Source: an uncultured Opitutia bacterium (GTDB lineage Bacteria > Verrucomicrobiota > Verrucomicrobiia > Opitutales > UBA953). Taken from it: a DNA stretch of 11,942 nt. A program made the position numbers and the translations under genes. Shown one piece after another: positions 6,950-11,942 of this stretch. The stretch spans positions 1-11,942 of the forward strand of contig CALEEU010000351.1 of assembly GCA_937875975.1 (NCBI GenBank), written 5' to 3'. Below the pieces are notes generated by a model, which was not told the DNA's origin, searched no databases, and saw only the letters and a list, made by a program, of their open reading frames with translations. Each line of letters opens with the position of its first letter. The stretch's first letter is position 1.

Positions 6950-7584
6950 GCCACGGACTTCGCCCGGAGTCGGCGCAGTCCGAAGAAGCCGAACGCCAAG
7001 GCCGCCGCGACGATGAGCATCGTGGCGCCGCAGAGGATCAGCATGCGCAGGCCGAGGTGATCTTTCGCCTCATGGGCTTGGATCAGCGGCGATTCATCGC
7101 CCGCGACCATCATCACCCAGCGGGCCTTGGCGCCGGGCTTCGTTTCGTCGACCAGCCAGAGCAGCACCGTGTGCGGGCTTTCGTCTGGCAGGCGCAGCAG
7201 GAAGTTGCGCGGCTGGGGTGTCCAACGCCACTCCGCGCTCTCGAGTCGGTAGTCCTTCGCGAGCTCATCCGCCGTGTGCTGGAAGGGTGAGTCGGTCTCC
7301 AGTTTCGTGGACGAGGAGAAGTCTGGAGAGCCCGCCGCCTGCGTGAGCGGGAAGAGATCCTTACCGGTTGAAACCGTGAAGAGCCCTTCGGCGACTTTCG
7401 CCAATTCGGCGCGCTCGCGGATGTTGAAGTTCGCCTCTAGGTCCGCCGTGACCTTGAGCGAGCACGCCCCATCGGCATGCATCGTCAGGCGCGCCAAGAG
7501 CACTTCGCCGTTATGGGCGCAGACGAACAAGGGGAGCACGAGGGCTCCCCAGGTCAGGACCAGCTGGCGCAACGCGCGGGTCAC
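6946..7584 (-). CDS. Unrecognised exported protein with one C-terminal membrane helix
   Basis: I do not recognise a family. With the GTG at 7584 the protein has 212 residues. A signal-peptide-like start is cut probably after FVCA (about 23), and it lacks a proper lipobox. A polar domain of about 150 residues follows, probably periplasmic, with aromatic and proline patches such as EWRWTPQPRNF (118-128) and a DESPHTVLLWLVDE segment. A single hydrophobic helix (about 179-203) and a short basic tail RRLRAK suggest a membrane anchor with an inside C-terminus. The start overlaps the stop of the upstream propeller gene as GTGA, which decides against a more distal ATG at 7623 inside that gene. Tight coupling suggests the two products work together. 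Its TAA overlaps the TAG of the hydrolase gene on the other strand. Confidence 0.7.
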   Translation of the reverse strand: MTRALRQLVLTWGALVLPLFVCAHNGEVLLARLTMHADGACSLKVTADLEANFNIRERAELAKVAEGLFTVSTGKDLFPLTQAAGSPDFSSSTKLETDSPFQHTADELAKDYRLESAEWRWTPQPRNFLLRLPDESPHTVLLWLVDETKPGAKARWVMMVAGDESPLIQAHEAKDHLGLRMLILCGATMLIVAAALAFGFFGLRRLRAKSVA

Positions 7585-8567
7585 TTGCGATTCCAGCGCA
7601 GCACGCGACCGAAGGTGTTCCACTCGGTCTCGAGGATGTTGCCGTCGTTGTCGAAAGTGATGCCGTGGGGCGAGGTCACGACGCCTTCGCGCCAGTCAGC
7701 GGGGGTTACCCGCGGGGTGTTGGTCTGGCCCTTGGTGTCGTTGACTCCAAGAGAAGCGACCATCTTGCCTTCCTTGTTCCAGACGGAGACGCGGCCGGCG
7801 ATCTCGGCGACGCACATCAGTTCGCCATGGAAGGAGGCGGAAGAGGGATTACGCAGGCCAGTGTTGGCGATCATCGTCGGGTTGGTGCCGTCGAGGTCGA
7901 CGTGGAACATGCGGTTGTTACCGCGGTCGAGGCAGAGCAGACGGGCTGGGGAGAAGCGGGTGTCGACGAAGACCTTGTGGGTGTTGGCGAAGCCTTTGCC
8001 GTCCACGACCTGCGTGGGACCGCCGAAGACCGACTTGAACTTGCCGTCCTTGTCGAAGACGAAGACCCAGCTCTTGCCGTAGCCGTCGACGATGTAGATG
8101 TCGCCGTTCGGAGCCACGTCGCAGCTCGTGAGCTTCAGGGCGTTGGCAGCTTTGCCCTTCTTGTCCGTGGCCTTGCCTTTGTCGGCAGGGAAGGCGTCGG
8201 GCTTAATTTCCATGACGACGGTGCCGTCGAGCTTGGCCTTGATGAAGCGCTGATCAGCGAGCACTGCGCCGTAGAGGAACTCGCCTTCAGCGGACTTGCG
8301 GACCACGAAACCGTGGAGCGACATCGGCAGGGCGAGGGTCTTCACGTACTTGCCGTCCTTGCCGTAGACTTGGATGCCGGCGTCCTTTTCCTGGACGCTG
8401 ACGTAAATAAGGCCGGCGGAGTCGACGGCGATCTCGCCGTGGCCGTTGCCGATCTGGGCCTTGCCGGGAGGCGTGCCGAGGAAGTTCGGCAGCAGTTCAT
8501 ATTTCACTTCGGCAGCTTGGGCGAGGGAGCACACGGTGAGGAGGGCGAGGAGGCGGAGGGTGGGCAT
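7581..8567 (-). CDS. Secreted beta-propeller (NHL-like) protein
   Basis: This is a 328-residue exported protein. The signal peptide is about 1-18 (cleaved after AQA). The repeat pattern is a divergent NHL/six-bladed propeller: IAVDSAGLIYVSVQE (46-60), CDVAPNGDIYIVDGYG (149-164), FVDTRFSPARLLCLDRGNNRM (starting near 200), GLRNPSSASFHG and SPHGITFDNDGNILETEW (299-316). A lysine-rich loop (about 130-140, KGKATDKKGKA) interrupts blade spacing. It resembles the propeller proteins common in Planctomycetota and Verrucomicrobiota that are often annotated by similarity to peptidyl-amidating lyase domains. No enzymatic role is claimed here. It is followed by the membrane-anchored unknown with a 4-base overlap and is divergent from the DUF1080 gene. 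The start codon lacks a Shine-Dalgarno sequence and follows a C-rich leader formed by one arm of the 8576-8697 repeat. Confidence 0.8.
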   Translation of the reverse strand: MPTLRLLALLTVCSLAQAAEVKYELLPNFLGTPPGKAQIGNGHGEIAVDSAGLIYVSVQEKDAGIQVYGKDGKYVKTLALPMSLHGFVVRKSAEGEFLYGAVLADQRFIKAKLDGTVVMEIKPDAFPADKGKATDKKGKAANALKLTSCDVAPNGDIYIVDGYGKSWVFVFDKDGKFKSVFGGPTQVVDGKGFANTHKVFVDTRFSPARLLCLDRGNNRMFHVDLDGTNPTMIANTGLRNPSSASFHGELMCVAEIAGRVSVWNKEGKMVASLGVNDTKGQTNTPRVTPADWREGVVTSPHGITFDNDGNILETEWNTFGRVLRWNRK

Positions 8568-8575
8568 GGGGGTGG

Positions 8576-8697
8576 TTAAGGGGTAGGGGTTGGGATTGTA
8601 GGTGGCAAATGGATTTCGGAAAATGGCTTTCTGATTCCAGCTACGCTCTTGGGTTGAATCTCCTGCCCCCGTCCCTATCCCTACCCCTACCCCTTAA
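8576..8697. repeat. Inverted repeat bordering the divergent promoter region
   Basis: Arms 8576-8596 and 8677-8697 are reverse complements at 20 of 21 positions, and both are runs of GGGGTAG-like units (CCCTAC on the other strand). The arms lie 8 and 10 bases from the two divergent start codons. As a result the leaders of both genes carry the same C-rich motif, containing ACCCCTACCCCTTAA, immediately before the ATG, where a ribosome binding site would normally be. The 80 bases between the arms are more AT-rich and hold promoter-like sequence. The role could be shared translational control, an operator, or a dispersed repeat. Confidence 0.75.
8595..8623 (-). promoter_or_regulatory. Candidate promoter of the minus-strand propeller gene
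   Basis: TACAAT (minus strand, 8595-8600) is a good -10 match. It lies 27 bases before the ATG at 8567 and overlaps one base-pair edge of the left repeat arm. The -35 position at 17 bases spacing reads TTTTCC (8618-8623), a poor match. Confidence 0.3.
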
Positions 8698-8707
8698 TCC
8701 AACGCAT

Positions 8708-9325
8708 ATGAAATCCCTCCGTCTGCTCGCGGCCTTCGCCGCCCTCGTCGTTTCGGCCTCTGCCGCCGAAGTGAAACTCGAGTCCGCCTTCAATGGTAAG
8801 GATCTCGCCGGCTGGAAGACCTCCGGCCCTGACGCCTTCTGGACCGCCGCTGACGGCGTCCTCACCGGCGTCAACGATAAGTCCTTCAAGGACTACGGTA
8901 AGGGCAACATGCTCTACACCGAGAAGTCCTACCAGGACGTCGTCATCGAGTGCGAAGTCCGCTTTAGCGGCGAGATCGACAGCGGTATCATGGTCCGCAA
9001 GGACGCTGCGGGTAAGAAGGATATCCAGATGCAGATCGGCGTTTCTCGCTCCCTGAAGAAGGACATGACCTGCACGTTCTACGTCGGCAAGTATCCCGAA
9101 GCCGGCCTAGCCCCGAAGGTACCCGCGCTCTGGAAGAACGGCGAGTGGAACAAGGTTCGCTTCCAGGCCAAGGGCGACACCTACACCGTCTGGCTCAACG
9201 GCGAGCAGGTCTCGAACTACGTCGACGCCGGTTACCCAAAGGCCGCTCCGGTGGGACTCCAGGTGCACGGCGGCGTGAAGATGAAGGTCGAATACCGCAA
9301 CATCGCCATCGGCGAGATCAAGTAA
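8708..9325 (+). CDS. Secreted DUF1080 (3-keto-disaccharide hydrolase domain) protein
   Basis: This is a 205-residue exported protein with a Sec signal peptide (about 1-20, cleaved near SASAA) and a single DUF1080 domain, a concanavalin/laminarinase-like jelly-roll fold. Family landmarks are FNGKDLAGWK (28-37), WTAADGVLTG (45-54), DSGIMVR (91-97), GEWNKVRFQAKGDTYTVWLNG (starting at 145) and VGLQVHGG (182-189). Some members hydrolyse 3-keto-glycosides and others may only bind sugars; which applies here cannot be read. The start is the ATG at 8708. The frame extends upstream to 8609, but those residues are encoded by the inverted repeat and the true signal peptide begins at MKSLRLL. The gene ends at a strong terminator, so it is probably monocistronic, and it is divergent from the propeller gene. 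Confidence 0.9.
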   Translation: MKSLRLLAAFAALVVSASAAEVKLESAFNGKDLAGWKTSGPDAFWTAADGVLTGVNDKSFKDYGKGNMLYTEKSYQDVVIECEVRFSGEIDSGIMVRKDAAGKKDIQMQIGVSRSLKKDMTCTFYVGKYPEAGLAPKVPALWKNGEWNKVRFQAKGDTYTVWLNGEQVSNYVDAGYPKAAPVGLQVHGGVKMKVEYRNIAIGEIK

Positions 9326-9347
9326 ATCGGAGCCTGATTTCGGTCCG

Positions 9348-9376
9348 AAAGGGCGGGCGCAACCCCGCCCTTTTTT
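9348..9376 (+). terminator. Rho-independent terminator after the DUF1080 gene
   Basis: The stem AAAGGGCGGG (9348-9357) pairs with CCCGCCCTTT (9364-9373) around a 6-base loop, and a run of six T follows at 9371-9376. It starts 22 bases after the stop codon. Confidence 0.9.
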
Positions 9377-9423
9377 GTGCATGGTTACCTCGAAAGATGG
9401 CAGGTGGCAGCTTGCTGGCTCAT

Positions 9424-9520
9424 TTAAGGACTGAATTACACCATTTAAAAATAACTTAAGAGCGAATTACGCCGTATAACACCCCCGTCCCCTTTATAGG
9501 GGAAAAGTATATATTTATTC
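9424..9520 (+). promoter_or_regulatory. AT-rich regulatory region with direct repeats upstream of the DUF1501 gene
   Basis: A direct repeat of the form TTAAG-N(3-4)-GAATTAC(A/G)CC occurs at 9424-9442 and 9456-9473. The GAATTAC cores are 31 bases apart, close to three helical turns. TATAAC (9475-9480) follows the second copy immediately and could be a -10 box, with no clear -35. A small hairpin CCCC-tttata-GGGG (9489-9502) and an A/T-rich stretch up to 9520 come next. The rest of the gap down to 9569 holds a short TGTCT-caa-AGACA palindrome (9542-9554) and no gene. Operator function is inferred. Confidence 0.45.
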
Positions 9521-9569
9521 GCAACCTGTCGGACATCTAACTGTCTCAAAGACAACCCCTGACAGACCT

Positions 9570-10901
9570 ATGAAACTCCATCGCAATTGTGAAGGAAACC
9601 ACCCCGACGTTCTGAACGCCCTGAGTCGCCGCGACTTCATGCACATCGGCATGGTCGGCACGCTCGGCCTGAGCCTCCCGAATATGCTTCGCCTGAAGGC
9701 GTCGGCGATCCCCAGCGTCGAGTCCTTCACCGCGATGGCCGACTCCGTCATCCACATCTATCTTCCGGGCGGTATGGCGCAGCACGAGTCGTGGGACCCG
9801 AAGCCTTTCGCCTCTCCTGATTACCGCGGTCCTTACACGCCGATCAAGACTTCCATCCCTGGCGAATACGTCGGCGAGAAGTTCGTCAACATCGCGAAGA
9901 TCATGAACAAGCTGACCGTCGTCCGTTCGATGACGCACGGCGAAGCGGCGCACGAACGCGGCACGCACAACATGTTCACGGGTTACCGCCCGAGCCCCGC
10001 CCTTAAGTTCCCGAGCTACGGTTCGGTCATCTCGCACGAACAGGGCAGCCGCAATAATCTCCCGCCCTACGTCGTCGTCCCGAGCCAGAGCATCCCTGAC
10101 CAGGGCACCGGCTACATGAGCAGCGCCTTCGGTCCGTTCGCGCTCGGTAGCGATCCGGCCGACAAGGGTTTTGCCGTCCGCGACCTCCTCGCCCCGAAGG
10201 ACGTCACCACGCAGCGTTTCGATCGTCGCCGTAGCATGCTCGCCGCCGTCGACGAACATTTCCGCGCCACCGAAAAGTCCGACGCCATCGGCGCCATGGA
10301 CAGCTTCCAGCAGGCCGCCTACGGCCTCGTCAGCAGCGCCAAGGCCCGCGAGGCCTTCGACCTCTCCAAGGAATCCGACAAGCTGCGCGATGAATACGGC
10401 CGCAACACCGCCGGTCAGCGCTTCCTCCTCGCCCGCCGCCTCGTCGAGGCCGGCGTCCGCATGGTCTCCGTCACCTTCGGCGGCTGGGACCATCACTCGA
10501 ACATCAAGGGCTCTTTCGACGGTCAGGCTCCGAATTTCGACCAGGCTTTCGCCCGCCTCATCACCGACCTTCAGGACCGCGGACTGCTCAAGCGCACGCT
10601 CGTCCTCGTGAGCTCCGAGTTCGGTCGCACCCCGAAGATCAACGGCACCAACGGTCGCGACCACTGGCCGCGCGTCTTCTCCGTCGCCATGGCTGGCGGC
10701 GGCACCAAGGAAGGTTATATCCATGGTGCTTCCGATGCCCTCGGCGGTGAGCCCGATCGCGACGCGGTCGGCCCGGAAGATTTGGCTAAGACCATGTACC
10801 GTGTCCTCGGCATCAACGCCGAGAAGCGGATCATGTCCGACGGCGGCCGTCCGATCGACATCGTCAACGGCGGTCGCATCATGACCGACTGGTTGGCCTG
10901 A
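9570..10901 (+). CDS. DUF1501 family protein with Tat signal (alkaline phosphatase/sulfatase-like fold)
   Basis: This 443-residue protein belongs to the DUF1501 family, which is abundant in Planctomycetota and Verrucomicrobiota and distantly related to the alkaline phosphatase/sulfatase superfamily. A twin-arginine motif SRRDFMHIG (19-27) is followed by a hydrophobic stretch, so export in folded form is expected. Landmarks are the N-terminal strand IHIYLPGGMAQHESWDPKP (61-79), HERGTHNMFTGYRPS (128-142), the metal-ligand-like GGWDHH (304-309), EFGRTP (350-355) and GRDHW (362-366). The first motif reads GGMAQHES, where many relatives have a GGPSQ-like sequence. The substrate is unknown. No Shine-Dalgarno sequence precedes the ATG. 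The PPC-domain gene follows after 70 bases on the same strand, a pairing that suggests one transcription unit. Confidence 0.88.
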   Translation: MKLHRNCEGNHPDVLNALSRRDFMHIGMVGTLGLSLPNMLRLKASAIPSVESFTAMADSVIHIYLPGGMAQHESWDPKPFASPDYRGPYTPIKTSIPGEYVGEKFVNIAKIMNKLTVVRSMTHGEAAHERGTHNMFTGYRPSPALKFPSYGSVISHEQGSRNNLPPYVVVPSQSIPDQGTGYMSSAFGPFALGSDPADKGFAVRDLLAPKDVTTQRFDRRRSMLAAVDEHFRATEKSDAIGAMDSFQQAAYGLVSSAKAREAFDLSKESDKLRDEYGRNTAGQRFLLARRLVEAGVRMVSVTFGGWDHHSNIKGSFDGQAPNFDQAFARLITDLQDRGLLKRTLVLVSSEFGRTPKINGTNGRDHWPRVFSVAMAGGGTKEGYIHGASDALGGEPDRDAVGPEDLAKTMYRVLGINAEKRIMSDGGRPIDIVNGGRIMTDWLA

Positions 10902-10920
10902 ACCGGCGCCTAATCCCCAT

Positions 10921-10959
10921 CCGCCCACCTTTCGGTGCGGCGGGCGGGCTGCGCCCCGC
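10921..10959 (+). promoter_or_regulatory. Two overlapping GC-rich hairpins between the DUF1501 and PPC genes
   Basis: CCGCCC (10921-10926) can pair with GGGCGG (10942-10947), with an inner ACC/GGT pairing. GCGGG (10944-10948) can pair with CCCGC (10955-10959) across a 6-base loop. The two folds share bases and exclude each other. No U-run follows directly, so this is not a standard terminator. An attenuator or partial processing site is possible. Confidence 0.3.
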
Positions 10960-10971
10960 TAAAACGATTTT

Positions 10972-11942
10972 ATGAAGTTCCGTCACCTTGCCGCGCTCCT
11001 GCTCGCCCCGCTCGCCGCGTGGGCGGCCTACCCCAGCATGTCTTCGCTGAAGCCGCACGGCGGCCAGATCGGCGCTGACGTCAAACTCACGATCGCCGGG
11101 GCCCAGCTCGATGATTTCGAGGACCTGATGTTCTACACCCCTGGCTTCAAGGTGAAGAGCGTGGAGAGCCGCGCCGGCAACAAGGTGGAGCTCACCCTCT
11201 CCATCGACAAGTCCGTCCGCGCCGGTAACCACGTCATGCGCGTGCGCACGAAGTCTGGCCTTTCGCATATGCGCCAGTTCTTCGCGAGCCCCTTCGCGAA
11301 TGTCGAGGAGAAGGAGCCCAACACCGAGTTCGCCACGGCCCAGCCGATCGCGCTTAACCAGACCATCGAAGGTGTGATCCTCGCCGAGGACGTCGATTAC
11401 TACAAGGTCGCCGTCAAGAAGGGTCAGCGCATCGGTGTCCAGGTCGACGGCCTTCGCCTCGCCGCTATTCCCAACGGCGCGCTCGATCCGTACATCGCCA
11501 TCCTCGACAAGGATAAGTTCGAGAAGGCCTTCTCCGACGACACGATTCTGCACCGCCAGGACGGCTATTGTTCCTTCACCGCGGAATACGACGGCGATTA
11601 CTACGTGATGGTCCGCGAATCTTCCTACCGCGGTTCCGCGAATTCTTACTACCGGCTCCATGTCGGCGATTTCCGTCGCCCTGACGCGATTTACCCCGCC
11701 GGTGGCAAGCTCGGCTCCAAGCTCAACGTGCGTTTCGTCGAGTCGCGTGATTCGTTCGCGGAGGAGGTCGTCCTGCCGACGGAGAATGACGCCGAGTTCG
11801 TCCTTTACCCGAAGTCCCAGTCGCCCGCGCCGTCCGGTAATCTCTTCCGCCTCTCGACCATCGACAATACCCTCGAGGCCGAGCCGAACGAAACGCTCGA
11901 GAAGGGCACCCTTGCCGTCGAGGCCCAAGCCTACGCCCTCAA
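10972..11942 (+). CDS. Secreted PPC-domain protein, 3' end outside the window
   Basis: The frame is open from the ATG at 10972 to the window end (323 complete codons, no stop), so the gene is cut off. A Sec signal peptide (about 1-18, cleaved after AAWA) precedes a TIG/IPT-like beta domain (about 20-106), with KPHGGQIGADVKLTIAG and a GNHVMRVRTKSG segment. A pre-peptidase C-terminal (PPC) type domain starts at EKEPNTEFATAQ (about 113-124), includes DVDYYKVAVKKGQR and DGDYYVMVRESSY, and ends near YYRLHVGDF (226-234). A further region starting at GGKLGSK reaches another EPNE phrase (about 304), which may open a second PPC copy. Such proteins commonly neighbour DUF1501 genes in Planctomycetota and Verrucomicrobiota. 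No catalytic residues are visible in this part, and what follows downstream is unknown. No Shine-Dalgarno sequence is present. Confidence 0.85.
   Translation, partial: MKFRHLAALLLAPLAAWAAYPSMSSLKPHGGQIGADVKLTIAGAQLDDFEDLMFYTPGFKVKSVESRAGNKVELTLSIDKSVRAGNHVMRVRTKSGLSHMRQFFASPFANVEEKEPNTEFATAQPIALNQTIEGVILAEDVDYYKVAVKKGQRIGVQVDGLRLAAIPNGALDPYIAILDKDKFEKAFSDDTILHRQDGYCSFTAEYDGDYYVMVRESSYRGSANSYYRLHVGDFRRPDAIYPAGGKLGSKLNVRFVESRDSFAEEVVLPTENDAEFVLYPKSQSPAPSGNLFRLSTIDNTLEAEPNETLEKGTLAVEAQAYAL

Noticed and set aside
7516..7530. Lipoprotein signal in the unknown membrane protein
   Set aside because: The sequence before the cysteine is LFVC, with Val where a small residue is required, so a normal signal peptidase I site after FVCA is more likely.
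7585..7623. Start of the unknown membrane protein at ATG 7623
   Set aside because: It would overlap the propeller gene by 43 bases and put about 13 extra polar residues before the signal peptide. The GTG at 7584 gives the usual 4-base overlap.
8609..8707. N-terminal extension of the DUF1080 protein
   Set aside because: The extra residues (Pro/Leu/Ser-rich) are encoded by the inverted-repeat arm, and the signal peptide starts at the ATG at 8708.
9546..10928. Minus-strand open frame of 460 codons
   Set aside because: It lies wholly opposite the well-supported DUF1501 gene and its residues are repetitive Arg/Glu/Val/Asp antisense composition.
10879..11928. Minus-strand open frame of 349 codons
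   Set aside because: It is opposite the PPC-domain gene, which has a signal peptide and recognisable domains. The antisense frame has none.

Overview
The window looks like a chromosomal segment of a Gram-negative bacterium of the PVC superphylum, most likely Verrucomicrobiota (perhaps Opitutae). The clues are a high-GC, C-ending codon style, an LptF/G permease (outer membrane), dapAB (meso-DAP/lysine synthesis), and a run of secreted families that are expanded in Planctomycetota and Verrucomicrobiota: NHL beta-propellers, DUF1080, DUF1501 with a Tat signal, and a PPC-domain protein. The lineage call is an inference from gene content only.

Layout. (1) Positions 60-2990, + strand: a tight housekeeping run of lptF/G-type permease, rlmI-like 23S rRNA methyltransferase and ruvA. 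(2) Positions 2991-3274: a convergent intergenic region almost filled by a nested inverted-repeat element built of degenerate heptamers and hexamers. (3) Positions 3275-6083, - strand: a secreted NHL propeller gene, then dapA and dapB, which overlap by ATGA. (4) Positions 6176-6949, + strand: a YbfF-like alpha/beta hydrolase whose stop codon overlaps that of the convergent next gene. (5) Positions 6946-8567, - strand: a secreted six-bladed-type propeller gene overlapping (GTGA) an unrecognised signal-peptide plus one-TM protein. (6) Positions 8568-8707: a divergent promoter region with a second inverted repeat of similar design. (7) Positions 8708-9325, + strand: a secreted DUF1080 protein with a good rho-independent terminator. 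(8) Positions 9377-9569: an AT-rich regulatory region with a tandem direct repeat. (9) Positions 9570 to the end, + strand: a DUF1501 protein and a secreted TIG/PPC-domain protein that runs off the window.

The left part supplies envelope assembly, ribosome modification, recombination and cell-wall precursor functions. The right part is a cluster of exported proteins, probably for handling extracellular or periplasmic carbohydrate-type substrates, though no individual substrate can be read from the sequence.

No clear-cut new enzymatic or defence system was found. The most unusual content is non-coding: two intergenic regions bordered by inverted, tandem G-rich/C-rich short repeats that abut the neighbouring genes, a direct-repeat pair ahead of the DUF1501 gene, and an almost complete lack of Shine-Dalgarno sequences.
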